Assembly (NCBI RefSeq): GCF_022533585.1
Contig: NZ_CP092827.1
Span: 5,488,001 to 5,552,000 of the forward strand
From: Pseudomonas sp. LS.1a
GTDB lineage: Bacteria > Pseudomonadota > Gammaproteobacteria > Pseudomonadales > Pseudomonadaceae
Reading direction: 5' to 3'
Length of the DNA: 64,000 bases
The position numbers were made by a program, and so were the translations under genes. Below are positions 17,424 to 27,255 of the stretch, piece by piece. The notes below the pieces were generated by a model. It searched no databases, had not been told where the DNA came from, and worked only from the letters and a program-made list of their open reading frames with translations. The first letter of the stretch is position 1. Every line of letters starts with the position of its first letter.

Positions 17424-17894
17424 TCAACGCGACAGTGGCAGGCTGGTGGTGGACTTGATCTCCGACAACGCCACGATCGAGTTCACCTCCTGAATCCCCG
17501 GCACGTTCGACAGTTTTTCGAAGAAGAACCGTTCATAAGCCTCGATATCCGGGGTGACGATGCGCAATAGAAAGTCCACCGACCCCATCAGCACATAGCA
17601 CTCCAGCACCTCTGGAAACCCGCGGATCGCCTCGGTGAACTCGGTGAAGTTGGAACGCCCATGGGCGTTCAGTTTTACCTCGGCGAAAATCTGCGTGTTC
17701 AGGCCGACCTTCTTGCGATCCAGCAAGGTCACCTGCCCGCGAATCACCCCCTCCTCCTTCAACCGCTGGATACGCCGCCAGCACGGCGATTGCGACAGCC
17801 CCACGCGTTCGGCGATCTGCGCGCTGGACAGCGAAGCGTCCTCCTGCAGCAGTTCGAGGATACGGCGGTCGTAGGCGTCCAGCTCGCTTTGCAT
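17424..17894 (-). CDS. Lrp/AsnC family transcriptional regulator
   Basis: 156 aa with ATG 17892-17894 after AAGGAG; the frame is open far upstream but that part is REP and the divergent gene. N-terminal winged HTH (DRRILELLQEDASLSSAQIA, then RVGLSQSPCWRRIQRLKEEG) and C-terminal RAM/ligand-sensing domain (GFPEVLECYVLMGSVDFLLR). Close in form to the Lrp/AsnC members of pseudomonads that sense amino acids. Divergent from a 101-aa protein across 126 bases. The effector and target are not evident; local regulation of the divergent gene is the simplest guess. Confidence 0.9.
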   Translation of the reverse strand: MQSELDAYDRRILELLQEDASLSSAQIAERVGLSQSPCWRRIQRLKEEGVIRGQVTLLDRKKVGLNTQIFAEVKLNAHGRSNFTEFTEAIRGFPEVLECYVLMGSVDFLLRIVTPDIEAYERFFFEKLSNVPGIQEVNSIVALSEIKSTTSLPLSR

Positions 17895-17920
17895 TGATAA
17901 TTCTCCTTGGCAGCATCGCA

Positions 17921-17936
17921 CGAATAGAACAATTCG
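17921..17936. promoter_or_regulatory. Candidate Lrp/AsnC operator in the divergent gap
   Basis: Inverted repeat CGAAT-N6-ATTCG, 27 bases upstream of the Lrp start. A second A+T-rich stretch with two direct AGCGAAA copies (17944-17950, 17963-17969) lies next to it. Site spacing is compatible with an Lrp-type autoregulatory region, but no consensus is strong. Confidence 0.3.
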
Positions 17937-18020
17937 CCAATACAGCGAAACGATCAAATCATAGCGAAAAAATACCGCCACCAACGTGCAAGAATTTCTC
18001 CCACACTTGCGGAGACCGAC

Positions 18021-18326
18021 ATGAACGCACAGCCTCGTACCGACGCCTGGGCCGCCAGCAGCGCCCACAGCACCGTGCACTATCGCCTGCAGGCCGAGGC
18101 CGAGCCTGACAGCCTGTGCCGGGTGCTCAACCTGTTTGCCCTGCAGTTCCTGACCCCACACAGCGTGCAGGTCAGCCAGCAGGATGACTGGCTGGATATC
18201 GAAGTTGGCATCGGTGGCCTTAGCTGGCACCGGGCCGAAGTGATTGCGCAGAAACTGCGTAACCTGGTGTGTGTGGGCGAGGTGAGCCTGAGCAACCTGC
18301 AGCGGGTGGAGCTGGCGGTGGTCTGA
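18021..18326 (+). CDS. Conserved small protein, possible ACT-like fold
   Basis: 101 aa, ATG after GGAGA. The pattern STVHYRLQAEAEPDSLCRVL, then LNLFALQFLTPHSVQVSQQ and a C-terminal IAQKLRNLVCVGEVSL reads like a beta-alpha-beta ACT-type regulatory module, with the first strand followed by a helix. No catalytic motif. Divergent from the Lrp-type gene, so it may be its target. I do not recognise a named family with confidence; function unknown. Confidence 0.7.
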   Translation: MNAQPRTDAWAASSAHSTVHYRLQAEAEPDSLCRVLNLFALQFLTPHSVQVSQQDDWLDIEVGIGGLSWHRAEVIAQKLRNLVCVGEVSLSNLQRVELAVV

Positions 18327-18345
18327 ATCATGCTCGGTGCTTTTC

Positions 18346-18441
18346 CCGGCCTCTTCGCGGGTAAACCCGCTCCCACAGGTACTGCACAACATTCAGGTTT
18401 GTGCGGTCCTGTGGGAGCGGGTTTACCCGCGAAATGGCCGG
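18346..18441. repeat. Inverted REP pair 7
   Basis: REP copies at 18346-18379 and 18408-18441 with GGGTAAACCC stems; the head CCGGCCTCTTCGCG is complete. Lies between two co-directional plus-strand genes. Confidence 0.9.
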
Positions 18442-18540
18442 GACAAGCAAAGCAAAATCCCGAAACCTTTCACCTTCGGTAACCCTCCCTCGCCCGGCTA
18501 CCCTTGATCAGCACTCCCCTATCAGGCACGGACGCCAACC

Positions 18541-20226
18541 ATGCACACCCCCGACAACCCGGCACTCGACCTCAAACGCGTGCTCCAGGCCCTGCTCATG
18601 GACGAGCACCTGCACGCCAACGACACCCTGCAGGTACTCGAACACGCCGCCACCCACCCAACCACCCACCCGCTGGAGCAGATCGCCGCCTGCGCCCTGG
18701 AAGACCGCAGACAACCTGGTCAGCCCCTGGACCTGGACCGCCTCTGCCAATGGCTGGCCAACAAGGTCGGCCAGCCCTACCTGCGCATCGACCCGCTGCA
18801 ACTGGACCTGCCCCAGGTCACCGGCCTGATGGCCCCGGCCTTCGCCCAGCGCCATGGCATCCTCATCGTCGCCGCCGACACCTCCAGCGTCACCGTCGCC
18901 AGCGCCCAGCCCTACCAGGATGACTGGCAGGCCGATCTCTCCCGCAGCCTGGGCCGGCCGATCCATCGCGTGCTGGCCAGCCCGCTGCAGATCCGCCAGG
19001 CAGGGCAGTCGTTCCACCGCCTGGCCCAATCGGTAAAGAGCGCGCAATCCCAGCAGTCAGCCAGCCTGGGCGAACTCCAACAGCTGCTGGAGCTGGGCAA
19101 GCGCCAGGCCGAGGCCAGCGCGGACGACGCGCACATCGTGCATATCGTCGACTGGCTGCTGCAGTACGCCATCGAGCAGCGCGCCAGTGATATCCACCTG
19201 GAGCCACGCCGCGAGCAAGGCCAGCTGCGCTACCGCATCGACGGCCTGCTGCACAGCATCTATGCCTTTCCCGTCGGGGTAACCCTGGCGCTGGTCAGCC
19301 GCCTGAAGCACCTGGGGCGCATGGATGTCGCAGAAAAACGCCGGCCGCAGGATGGCCGGCTGCAAAGCCGCCTGCCTGGCGGCGGTGAGGTAGAACTACG
19401 GCTGTCGACCCTGCCGACCCCGTACGGCGAAAAACTGGTGCTGCGCCTGTTCGACCCTCATCAGTTGCAGGAAGGCTTCGAACGGCTCGGCCTGGAAGGG
19501 CCACAACTGGACCAGTGGCAAGGCCTGCTGCGCCAGCGCCAGGGCATCATCCTGGTCACCGGCCCCACCGGTTCCGGCAAGACCAGCACGCTGTACGCCA
19601 GCCTCAAGCTGCTGGCCACGCCGCAAGTCAACCTGTGCACCATCGAAGACCCGATCGAGCGCCTGGAACCCGCCTTCAACCAGTTGCAGGTGCAGCCCGC
19701 CCTCGACCTGGGTTTTGCCAACGGGGTGCGGGCCATGCTGCGCCAGGACCCGGACATCATCATGATTGGCGAAATCCGCGACCGCGAAACTGCCCTGGTG
19801 GCGGTGCAGGCGGCCCTGACCGGGCACCTGGTGCTGTCGACCCTGCATACCAACGACGCCTGTGGTGCAATCACCCGCCTTCAGGAACTGGGTGTGGCCG
19901 ACTACCTGATAAAGGCGACGCTGGTCGGGGTCATGGCCCAGCGGTTGGTGCGCACACTGTGCGCGGATTGCCGGGGTGAGGCAGCGGTGCCCGGTGGCCA
20001 GCCGTGCCGCACCTGTCGCGGCACCGGGTTCCACGGCCGCACGGGGTTGTTCGAGCTGCTGGTGCCCAGCGACAGCCTGCGCGCCCAGATAGGCCCGGGC
20101 AGCGACCTGGCCAGTTTGCGGCGTCAGGCCGTAGCTGATGGATTGCTTGATCTGCGCCGCTGCGGCGAGGCCAAAGTGGCCAGCGGGCAGACCTGTGCAG
20201 AGGAAGTGCTACGGGCTTGTTCCTGA
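18541..20226 (+). CDS. GspE/PulE/PilB family secretion or pilus ATPase, orphan
   Basis: 561 aa. N-terminal N1/N2-type region (about 30-170, low conservation), then the hexameric ATPase core: ASDIHLEPRR near 218-227, Walker A GPTGSGKTST near 340-349, the Asp box TIEDPIERLEP, Walker B RQDPDIIMIGEIRDRETA and His box LSTLHTNDACGAITRL. A tetra-Cys zinc module (CADC ... CRTC) follows, as in GspE/PilB proteins. It should power assembly of a type II secretion pseudopilus, type IV pilus or related machine, but no other gsp/pil gene is in the window. The partner machine is unknown. Confidence 0.88.
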   Translation: MHTPDNPALDLKRVLQALLMDEHLHANDTLQVLEHAATHPTTHPLEQIAACALEDRRQPGQPLDLDRLCQWLANKVGQPYLRIDPLQLDLPQVTGLMAPAFAQRHGILIVAADTSSVTVASAQPYQDDWQADLSRSLGRPIHRVLASPLQIRQAGQSFHRLAQSVKSAQSQQSASLGELQQLLELGKRQAEASADDAHIVHIVDWLLQYAIEQRASDIHLEPRREQGQLRYRIDGLLHSIYAFPVGVTLALVSRLKHLGRMDVAEKRRPQDGRLQSRLPGGGEVELRLSTLPTPYGEKLVLRLFDPHQLQEGFERLGLEGPQLDQWQGLLRQRQGIILVTGPTGSGKTSTLYASLKLLATPQVNLCTIEDPIERLEPAFNQLQVQPALDLGFANGVRAMLRQDPDIIMIGEIRDRETALVAVQAALTGHLVLSTLHTNDACGAITRLQELGVADYLIKATLVGVMAQRLVRTLCADCRGEAAVPGGQPCRTCRGTGFHGRTGLFELLVPSDSLRAQIGPGSDLASLRRQAVADGLLDLRRCGEAKVASGQTCAEEVLRACS

Positions 20227-20315
20227 GCAAAAATCCTTTGTATTCAAGGAACTTGCAGCCCTGTAGCAGGATCAAACCGCGCATCTTCAACCCTCACCCT
20301 TCGAGGTGTTTCAAC

Positions 20316-20630
20316 ATGCGTGTCAAAACCGCCATCGCTGCTGCTGCCTTGCTTTCGCTACCTATCGGCTCGGCCATGGCCGATACCTTCTGGCGTAACG
20401 TGATGACTACCGGTGCTACCACGGCATCGAGCTATCTGACCTCCGGGGATCACAAGCTGGTGATGGCGGCGCAGGATGACGCCGGCAGCTTCGTGGCCAG
20501 CGAAGGCGCAATCCGCGGGCCGTTCCTTGAAGCGGCGATTCGCCAGGCCCGCGCGGAGAACCCGGGGATGCAGGCTTCCGACATGGAACTGGCCAATGCC
20601 ATCCTGGCCAAGAATGCGGTAGCCGAGTAA
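20316..20630 (+). CDS. DUF2388 family secreted protein
   Basis: 104 aa from ATG 20316 with upstream CGAGG; the in-frame open region before it is untranslated. Signal peptide (MRVKTAIAAAALLSLPIGSA then MADTFW), mature part with NVMTTGATTASSYLTSGDHK, AAQDDAGSFVASEGAIRGPF and NPGMQASDMELANAILAKN. This matches the small periplasmic DUF2388 proteins that occur in paralogous sets in Pseudomonas. Function unknown. It lies 89 bases after the ATPase gene. Confidence 0.8.
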   Translation: MRVKTAIAAAALLSLPIGSAMADTFWRNVMTTGATTASSYLTSGDHKLVMAAQDDAGSFVASEGAIRGPFLEAAIRQARAENPGMQASDMELANAILAKNAVAE

Positions 20631-20636
20631 CCGCGT

Positions 20637-20732
20637 CGCCTGCTTCGCGGGTGAACCCGCTCCCACAGGTATTGCGCAGTACTCAAAACTTGTACAAACC
20701 TTGTGGGAGCGGGTTTACCCGCGAAGAGGCCG
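20637..20732. repeat. Inverted REP pair 8
   Basis: REP copies at about 20637-20669 and 20699-20732, stems GGGTGAACCC and GGGTTTACCC. Between the convergent DUF2388 and gcvP genes, ending 17 bases before the gcvP stop. Confidence 0.9.
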
Positions 20733-20749
20733 GCAAAGGCAAATTACAA

Positions 20750-23623
20750 TTAGCGATAAGCCTCCACCGGCACACAAGCACAGAAGAGATTCCTGTCCCC
20801 ATACACGTTGTCGACCCGGTTCACCGCTGGCCAGTACTTGTGCTGGCGCACGTGAGCACTGGGCGCCACCGCCTGCTCCAGGCTGTAGGGCCTGTCCCAC
20901 ACCGCCAGCACATCGGCCAGGGTATGCGGCGCATGCTTGAGCGGATTGTTCTCCGCCGGCCAGTTGCCCTCCTGCACTTCGCCAATTTCCGCCCGAATCG
21001 CCAGCATTGCCTCGACGAAACGGTCCAGCTCGGCTTTCGATTCACTCTCGGTCGGCTCGACCATCAGCGTGCCCGGTACCGGGAACGACATGGTCGGCGC
21101 GTGGAAGCCATAGTCCATCAGGCGCTTGGCCACGTCCTCTTCGCTGATGCCGGTCAGCGCCTTCAGCGGCCGCAGGTCGAGGATGCACTCATGCGCCACC
21201 CGCTGGTTGCGCCCGCGGTACAGCACCGGGAAGGCCCCCCCCAGCTGGCTGGCCAGGTAGTTGGCCGAGAGGATCGCCACCTCGCTGGCATCGGCCAGCT
21301 GCGGGCCCATCATGGCAATGTACATCCAGCTGATCGGCAGGATGCTCGCACTGCCCCAGGGCGCGGCGCTGACCGCGCTGTTGTTCGGGTCCAGGCCGGG
21401 CACCGGCACCACCGGGTGGCTGGCGACGAACGGCTTGAGGTGCGCGCCGATACCGATCGGGCCCATGCCCGGGCCACCACCGCCGTGGGGGATGCAGAAG
21501 GTCTTGTGCAGGTTCATGTGCGAAACGTCGGCGCCGATATCCGCCGGCCGTGCCAGCCCCACCTGGGCATTGAGGTTGGCGCCGTCCATGTACACCTGGC
21601 CACCGTGCTGGTGGACCACTTCGCAGATTTCGCGAATACCCTCTTCATACACGCCATGGGTCGACGGGTAAGTGATCATCAGGCACGACAAACGGTCCCC
21701 GGCCGCGTGAGCCTTGGCCTTGAGGTCTGCCAGGTCAACGTTGCCATCATCGTCGCAATCGACAATCACCACCTCCATGCCGGCCATTTGCGCCGACGCC
21801 GGGTTGGTGCCGTGGGCCGACGACGGGATCAGGCACAGGGTACGTTGCGGCTGGTGGCGGCTGCGGTGGTAGCGGGTAATGGCCATCAGGCCGGCGTACT
21901 CACCCTGGGCACCAGAGTTGGGCTGCATGCAGATGGCATCGAAGCCGGTAATGGCGCACAGCCAGCTTTCCAGTTCGTCGATCATCGCCTTGTAGCCGGT
22001 GGCCTGGGCCGCCGGAGCAAACGGGTGCAGCTGGGCAAAGCCAGGCCAGGTGATAGGGATCATCTCGCTGGTGGCGTTGAGCTTCATGGTGCAGGAGCCC
22101 AGCGGGATCATCGACTGGTTCAGCGCCAGGTCCTTGTTCTCCAGCTGCTTGAGGTAGCGCAGCATCTCGGTTTCGCTGTGGTGCAGGTTGAACACCGGGT
22201 GGGCCAGGAACGGCGTGCGCCGCACCAGGCTGGCAGGGATGCCTTCGGGCAGGGCCAACTGGTCGAGTGCAGCGATATCCAGGCCGTGGTCCACCCCCAG
22301 GAAGATGTCGAACAGGCGCAGCACCGTCTGCTCCGAGCAGGTCTCGTCCAGGCTCACGCCCAGGTGCCCGCGGCCGAGGATGCGCAGGTTGATCTGCGCG
22401 GCTTCGGCACTTTCGATGATGGCCGCCTGGGTGCCGCCGACGTCCAGGGTGAGGGTGTCGAAGAAATGCTGGTTGAGGCGCTTGATGCCCTTGGCTTCGA
22501 GGCCGGCGGCCAGGATGAAGGTCAGCCGGTGCACACGCTGGGCAATGCGCTGCAGGCCTTCCGGGCCGTGGTACACCGCGTAGAAGCCGGCAATGTTGGC
22601 CAGCAGCACCTGAGCCGTGCAGATGTTGGAGTTGGCCTTCTCGCGGCGAATATGCTGCTCGCGGGTCTGCAGGGCCATGCGCAGCGCGGTGTTGCCACGG
22701 GCATCGCGCGACACGCCGATGATGCGCCCCGGCATGGCCCGCTTGTAGTCATCGCGGCAGGCGAAATAGGCCGCGTGGGGGCCGCCATAGCCCATCGGCA
22801 CGCCAAAGCGCTGGGTCGAGCCCAGCACCACATCGGCGCCCAGCTCCCCGGGCGGTGCCAGCACCACCAGGCTGAGCAGGTCGGCGGCGACGCAGGCCAG
22901 GGCATGCTGGCTGTGCAAATGGTCGATCAGCGGGCGCAGGTCGCGTACCTCGCCGTGGGTGTCCGGGTACTGCAGCAAGGCACCGAAAACTGCGTGTTTG
23001 CCAAGGTTATCCACAGAGTCGACGATCAGCTCGAAGCCAAAGCCCTCGGCGCGGGTCTTGAGTACTGACAGGGTCTGCGGGTGACAGTGTTCGTCGGCGA
23101 AAAAAGCGTTGCTCTTGTTGCGCGCCACCCGCTTGGCCAAGGCCATGGCCTCGGCGGCGGCGGTGGCTTCGTCGAGTAGCGAGGCATTGGCCAGGGCCAG
23201 CCCGGTGAGGTCGATGACCATCTGCTGGAAGTTCAGCAGCGCCTCCAGCCGGCCTTGGGCAATTTCGGGCTGATAGGGGGTATAGGCGGTGTACCAGCCG
23301 GGGTTTTCCAGCACGTTGCGCAGAATGACCGTGGGGGTGATGGTGCCGTGGTAGCCCATGCCGATCAGGCTGGTCCAGACCTGGTTCTGCCCGGCGTAAC
23401 CGGCGAGCTTGGCCAGGGCGGCCTGTTCGTCCAGCGCCGGCGGCAGGTCGAGGGGGCGATTGAGGCGGATGTCTGGCGGTACGGTCTGCTCGATCAGCTC
23501 ACTGCGGCTGGCGACCCCCAGCGCGTTGAGCATGGCCTGCTGCTCCGCGGCATCGGGGCCCAGATGGCGACGCAGGAAAGGGTTGAGCTCTTGCAGTTGA
23601 TGCAGGGATGGCGACTGGGACAT
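20750..23623 (-). CDS. gcvP: Glycine dehydrogenase (decarboxylating) GcvP, P-protein
   Basis: 957 aa, ATG after AGGAAGAGAG. P-protein of the glycine cleavage system: decarboxylates glycine on PLP and passes the aminomethyl group to lipoyl-GcvH, in the cytosol. Single-chain (fused alpha/beta) form: N-terminal half with [21 protein letters not shown]-terminal half with the Schiff-base Lys in [20 protein letters not shown] and with [14 protein letters not shown]. Full length for the family. Last of gcvT-gcvH-gcvP on minus, separated from gcvH by a 194-base gap that holds a REP pair. Confidence 0.96.
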   Translation of the reverse strand: MSQSPSLHQLQELNPFLRRHLGPDAAEQQAMLNALGVASRSELIEQTVPPDIRLNRPLDLPPALDEQAALAKLAGYAGQNQVWTSLIGMGYHGTITPTVILRNVLENPGWYTAYTPYQPEIAQGRLEALLNFQQMVIDLTGLALANASLLDEATAAAEAMALAKRVARNKSNAFFADEHCHPQTLSVLKTRAEGFGFELIVDSVDNLGKHAVFGALLQYPDTHGEVRDLRPLIDHLHSQHALACVAADLLSLVVLAPPGELGADVVLGSTQRFGVPMGYGGPHAAYFACRDDYKRAMPGRIIGVSRDARGNTALRMALQTREQHIRREKANSNICTAQVLLANIAGFYAVYHGPEGLQRIAQRVHRLTFILAAGLEAKGIKRLNQHFFDTLTLDVGGTQAAIIESAEAAQINLRILGRGHLGVSLDETCSEQTVLRLFDIFLGVDHGLDIAALDQLALPEGIPASLVRRTPFLAHPVFNLHHSETEMLRYLKQLENKDLALNQSMIPLGSCTMKLNATSEMIPITWPGFAQLHPFAPAAQATGYKAMIDELESWLCAITGFDAICMQPNSGAQGEYAGLMAITRYHRSRHQPQRTLCLIPSSAHGTNPASAQMAGMEVVIVDCDDDGNVDLADLKAKAHAAGDRLSCLMITYPSTHGVYEEGIREICEVVHQHGGQVYMDGANLNAQVGLARPADIGADVSHMNLHKTFCIPHGGGGPGMGPIGIGAHLKPFVASHPVVPVPGLDPNNSAVSAAPWGSASILPISWMYIAMMGPQLADASEVAILSANYLASQLGGAFPVLYRGRNQRVAHECILDLRPLKALTGISEEDVAKRLMDYGFHAPTMSFPVPGTLMVEPTESESKAELDRFVEAMLAIRAEIGEVQEGNWPAENNPLKHAPHTLADVLAVWDRPYSLEQAVAPSAHVRQHKYWPAVNRVDNVYGDRNLFCACVPVEAYR

Positions 23624-23712
23624 GACGACGCTCTCTTCCTGGAACAGCTCTCATGGAGACTTACAAGTCTAGGAAGGGATTGCCGATTTTGCGGGGAAAG
23701 TTGCTTGCAGGC

Positions 23713-23810
23713 CCGGCCTCTTCGCGGCTAAAGCCGCTCCCACAGGGACCGCACAGGTATCAGATGCTATGCAGTACCTGTGGGAGCGGCTTTAGCCGCG
23801 AAGAAGGCGA
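23713..23810. repeat. Inverted REP pair 9, GGCTAAAGCC subtype, between gcvH and gcvP
   Basis: REP copies at 23713-23747 and 23777-23810. The stem is GGCTAAAGCC instead of GGGTAAACCC, while the CTCCCACAGG tail is unchanged. It lies inside the gcv operon and could uncouple gcvTH from gcvP mRNA levels. Confidence 0.9.
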
Positions 23811-23817
23811 CGCGGTC

Positions 23818-24201
23818 TTACTCGCCGATCAAAGCCTTGTAGCCAGCAGCATCCAGCAGCTTGTCCAGCTCGGCCGGGTTGCTTGGCTTGAGCTTGAAGA
23901 TCCACGACTCGTAAGGTTCTTCGTTGAGCAGTTCAGGGCTGTCGGCCAGCTCTTCGTTGACCGCGATCACTTCGCCGGCGACCGGGGCATAGATGTCCGA
24001 AGCGGCTTTGACCGACTCGACCACACCGGCAGCATCGCCAGCGCCAAACACCTTGCCGACTTCGGCCAGCTCGACGAACACCACGTCACCCAGGGCTTCC
24101 TGAGCGTGGTCGCTGATACCCACGGTCACGGTGCCATCGGCTTCCAGGCGAGCCCACTCGTGGCTTTCGGCAAAACGCAGGTCGGCGGGGATATTGCTCA
24201 T
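23818..24201 (-). CDS. gcvH: Glycine cleavage system H protein GcvH
   Basis: 127 aa. Shuttles the lipoyl-bound aminomethyl and reduced lipoate between P, T and L proteins. The lipoylated residue is Lys65 in [15 protein letters not shown]; barrel sequences [20 protein letters not shown] and SWIFKLKP are typical. Between gcvT (51 bases upstream) and gcvP, same strand. Confidence 0.96.
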   Translation of the reverse strand: MSNIPADLRFAESHEWARLEADGTVTVGISDHAQEALGDVVFVELAEVGKVFGAGDAAGVVESVKAASDIYAPVAGEVIAVNEELADSPELLNEEPYESWIFKLKPSNPAELDKLLDAAGYKALIGE

Positions 24202-24252
24202 GTCTTGAATTCCTCGATTGGCTCAGCGGTACGCCCGCCGGTTAAAAATTGT

Positions 24253-25335
24253 TCAGATCAGGATCTTGCCGTGGCGCACGAAGGTCGGTTTGACCACCCG
24301 CACCGGGTACCACTTGCCGCGGATTTCCACCTCGGCCCGGTCGCCGGTGGCCATGGGCACGCGGGCAAGGGCAATGGACTTGCTCAGCGTAGGCGAGAAA
24401 CTACCACTGGTGATCTCTCCTTCGCCAATCCCGGCCACACGCACCACCTGATGGGCACGCAGCACGCCGCGCTCCTCCAGCACCAGGCCGACCAGTTTTT
24501 CCTGCACGCCCTGTTCGATTTCCGCCAGCAGACCGGCGCGACCGATGAAGTCACGCTCGGCCGGCTCCCAGGCGATGCTCCAGCCCAGGTTGGAGGTGAG
24601 CGGGGTGTGGGTTTCGTCGATGTCCTGGCCGTACAGGTTCATGCCAGCTTCCAGGCGCAAGGTGTCGCGGGCGCCCAGGCCGCTGGGGGCGATGCCTGCG
24701 CCGACCAGGTCGTTGAAGAAGGCCACGGCCTGCTCGCCCGGGAGCATGATTTCCAGGCCATCTTCACCGGTATAGCCGGTGCGGGCAATGAACCAGTCAC
24801 CTTCGGCAACACCTTCGAACGGGCGCAGTTCGCGGATCAGCGCCGCGCGCGCGGGGCTGAGCAGGGCCGCGACCTTTTCGCGGGCATGCGGGCCCTGGAT
24901 GGCAAGAATGGCCAGGTCGGAGCGGACCTGGAAGTCCACGGCAAAGCCCTCGCGCTGCAGTTGCAGCCAGTCGAGCACTTTGGTCCGGGTGGCAGCGTTG
25001 GTGACCAGGCGGTAGCCGAGTTCCGTGCGGTAGACGATCAGGTCGTCGATCACCCTGCCCTGTGCCTGCAACAGCAGGCTGTACAGCGCCTTGCCGGTGT
25101 CGTCGAGGCGGGCCACGTCGTTGGCCAGCAGACGCTGCAACCAGACAGTGGCGTCGCAGCCATCGACATCGATCACGGTCATGTGGGAAACATCGAACAC
25201 CCCACAATCGCTGCGCACCTGATGGTGCTCCTCGACCTGCGAGCCATAGTGCAGGGGCATGTCCCAGCCACCGAAATCGACCGTTTTGGCGCCAAGCGCC
25301 AGGTGCAGGTCATACAAAAGCGTGCGCTGTCCCAT
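24253..25335 (-). CDS. gcvT: Aminomethyltransferase GcvT (T-protein)
   Basis: 360 aa, ATG after GAAGGAG. Transfers the methylene from H-protein to tetrahydrofolate, releasing ammonia. T-protein features: [20 protein letters not shown] at the N-terminus, CGVFDVSHM, and the folate-site region [17 protein letters not shown]. First gene of gcvT-H-P. An extended -10-like TACAAT at about 25446 (minus) lies upstream, but I found no convincing glycine riboswitch there. The plus-strand frames over it are shadows. Confidence 0.95.
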   Translation of the reverse strand: MGQRTLLYDLHLALGAKTVDFGGWDMPLHYGSQVEEHHQVRSDCGVFDVSHMTVIDVDGCDATVWLQRLLANDVARLDDTGKALYSLLLQAQGRVIDDLIVYRTELGYRLVTNAATRTKVLDWLQLQREGFAVDFQVRSDLAILAIQGPHAREKVAALLSPARAALIRELRPFEGVAEGDWFIARTGYTGEDGLEIMLPGEQAVAFFNDLVGAGIAPSGLGARDTLRLEAGMNLYGQDIDETHTPLTSNLGWSIAWEPAERDFIGRAGLLAEIEQGVQEKLVGLVLEERGVLRAHQVVRVAGIGEGEITSGSFSPTLSKSIALARVPMATGDRAEVEIRGKWYPVRVVKPTFVRHGKILI

Positions 25336-25472
25336 GGGTTTCTCCTTCCGGGCGTGGCGAAGCGGCGGCGGTCGATGACATTGGGTCGTCAGCTTTTCTT
25401 ATCAGCTTTTGTTGCAGACACCCGCCGCGCGAGTGCCGCGCATTGTAGCCGCAAGGGCGCCAGCTGGCACCC

Positions 25473-27095
25473 TCAGTGACTGTGACCGGGTCGACGTGCC
25501 GAACGGCGGATCAGGCCGATGACCGGCAGCAAGCCCACCAGCACCAGGGTCAGGGCCGGCAGCGATGCACGCGCCCACTCACCCTCGCTGGTCATCTCGA
25601 ATACCCGTACCGCCAGGGTGTCCCAGCCGAACGGGCGCATCAGCAAGGTGGCCGGCATTTCCTTGAGCACGTCGACGAACACCAGCAAGGCGGCGCTGAG
25701 GGCGCCAGGCACCAGCAGCGGCAGATACACCTTGAAAAACAATCCCGCGCCACCGACGCCCAGGCTACGGGATGCCTCGGGCAATGACGGGCGGATACGC
25801 TCCAGGCTGCTCTCCAGCGGCCCGTAGGCCACTGCGATGAAACGCACCAGGTAGGCCAGCAGCAAGGCGGCCAGGCTGCCCAGCAGCAGCGGTTTGCCGG
25901 CACCACCCAGCCAGCTGGACAGCGGGATGACCAGATGATTGTCGAGGTAACTGAAGGCCAGCATGATCGACACCGCCAGCACCGAGCCGGGCAAGGCATA
26001 GCCCAGGTTGGCCAGGCCGACCCCGGCGCGGATCCCGCCCGTCGGCGCCTGGCGCCGGGCAAAGGCCAGCAGCAACGCCACGCACACCGTGACCAGCGCC
26101 GCCATGCCGCCCAGGTACAGGGTGTGCAGCACCAGGCCGACATAGCGCTCGTCCAGGTCATGCCGGCCGCGCTGCCAGAACCACGCCAGCAGTTGCAGCA
26201 ACGGGATGACAAAGGCACAGGCAAACACCAGCAGGCACCAGCCACTGGCCAGCAATGCCTTTACCCCGCGCAGGTGATACAGCGCCTGCCCGCGCGGCCG
26301 CTCGTTGCCGCTGCGGCTGGCCCCCCTGGCGCGGCGCTCGCCATACAGCACCAGCATCACCGCCAGCAGCAACAGGCTGGCCAGCTGGGCCGCGCTGGAC
26401 AGGCTGAAGAAGCCGTACCAGGTCTTGTAGATGGCCGTGGTGAAGGTGTCGAAGTTGAACACCGCCACCGCGCCGAAGTCGGCCAGGGTTTCCATCAGGG
26501 CCAGGGCAATACCGGCACCGACCGCAGGCCGAGCCATGGGCAGGGCCACGCGCCAGAACGCTTGCAGCGGGGACAGCCCCAGCACCCGCGCCGCTTCCAT
26601 CAGGCCCTTGCCCTGGGCCAGGAATGCGGTGCGCGCCAGCAGGTAGACATACGGGTAGAACACCAGCACCAGGACGACGATCACCCCGCCGGTGGAGCGC
26701 ACCCGCGGCAGGCGCATCGGCCCGAACACCTCGCGCAGGGCACTTTGTACCGGGCCGGCAAAATCGAGCAGGCCGACGAAGACGAACGCCAGCACGTACG
26801 CTGGGATGGCGAACGGCAGCATCAGCGCCCAGTCCAGCCAGCGCCGGCCGGGGAACTCGCAGAGGCTGGTGAGCCAGGCCAGGCTGACGCCCAGCACGGT
26901 GACGCCAATGCCCACGCCTGCTACCAGGGTCAGGGTATTGCCCAGCAGGCGGCTCATCTGGGTGTCGAGCAGGTGCGACCAGATCTGCAGGTCGATCGAT
27001 TGCCAGGACAGCAGCAGTACGCTCAGGGGCAGGAGCACCAGGGCGGCGATCAGGGCGACCGGGAGGTACCAGCGGCGTTGGGGGGTGTGGGGCAA
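25473..27095 (-). CDS. Ferric iron ABC transporter permease, fused two-module type (FbpB/HitB-like), TTG start
   Basis: About 540 aa from a probable TTG at 27093-27095 (MPHTPQRRWY); upstream in-frame codons belong to a REP, and no ATG fits. Two copies of the permease module in one chain, each of about six helices, each ending in an EAA-type loop: EAARVLGLSPLQAFWRVALP (first) and EASRSLGVGGAGLFFKVYLP (second). This is the SfuB/FbpB arrangement for ferric iron import. It partners the binding protein gene hitA-like upstream (160 bases away, with a REP pair between). No ATPase gene lies in the window, so it must be encoded elsewhere. Confidence 0.88.
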   Translation of the reverse strand: MPHTPQRRWYLPVALIAALVLLPLSVLLLSWQSIDLQIWSHLLDTQMSRLLGNTLTLVAGVGIGVTVLGVSLAWLTSLCEFPGRRWLDWALMLPFAIPAYVLAFVFVGLLDFAGPVQSALREVFGPMRLPRVRSTGGVIVVLVLVFYPYVYLLARTAFLAQGKGLMEAARVLGLSPLQAFWRVALPMARPAVGAGIALALMETLADFGAVAVFNFDTFTTAIYKTWYGFFSLSSAAQLASLLLLAVMLVLYGERRARGASRSGNERPRGQALYHLRGVKALLASGWCLLVFACAFVIPLLQLLAWFWQRGRHDLDERYVGLVLHTLYLGGMAALVTVCVALLLAFARRQAPTGGIRAGVGLANLGYALPGSVLAVSIMLAFSYLDNHLVIPLSSWLGGAGKPLLLGSLAALLLAYLVRFIAVAYGPLESSLERIRPSLPEASRSLGVGGAGLFFKVYLPLLVPGALSAALLVFVDVLKEMPATLLMRPFGWDTLAVRVFEMTSEGEWARASLPALTLVLVGLLPVIGLIRRSARRPGHSH

Positions 27096-27132
27096 GGCTT
27101 GATTCTCGATTGCGATGGCGACCGCTGCGCGG

Positions 27133-27224
27133 TCGTTCGCGGGTAAACCCGCTCCCACAGGACCGGCGCAAGCTTTGAGCCTTGCGCCGGTCCTGTGGGA
27201 GCGGGTTTACCCGCGAAAGGGCCC
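27133..27224. repeat. Inverted REP pair 10 with an extended inner palindrome
   Basis: REP copies at 27133-27161 and 27191-27224. The spacer between them is also self-complementary (GACCGGCGCAAG with CTTGCGCCGGTC), so the pair can form one continuous hairpin of over 35 bp. It lies between the iron-binding protein and permease genes. Confidence 0.92.
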
Positions 27225-27255
27225 TTGCAGGCCCCGGAAGGATAAAGCCTGGCGC

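Noticed and set aside
20651..23068. An 805-codon plus-strand open frame opposite gcvP
   Set aside because: It starts in a REP, lacks a ribosome site and mirrors GcvP codons; high G+C makes long antisense frames common. GcvP is unambiguous.
25336..25472. Glycine riboswitch upstream of gcvT
   Set aside because: I saw no tandem aptamer-like conserved core in the 137-base region; a covariance-model search would settle it.
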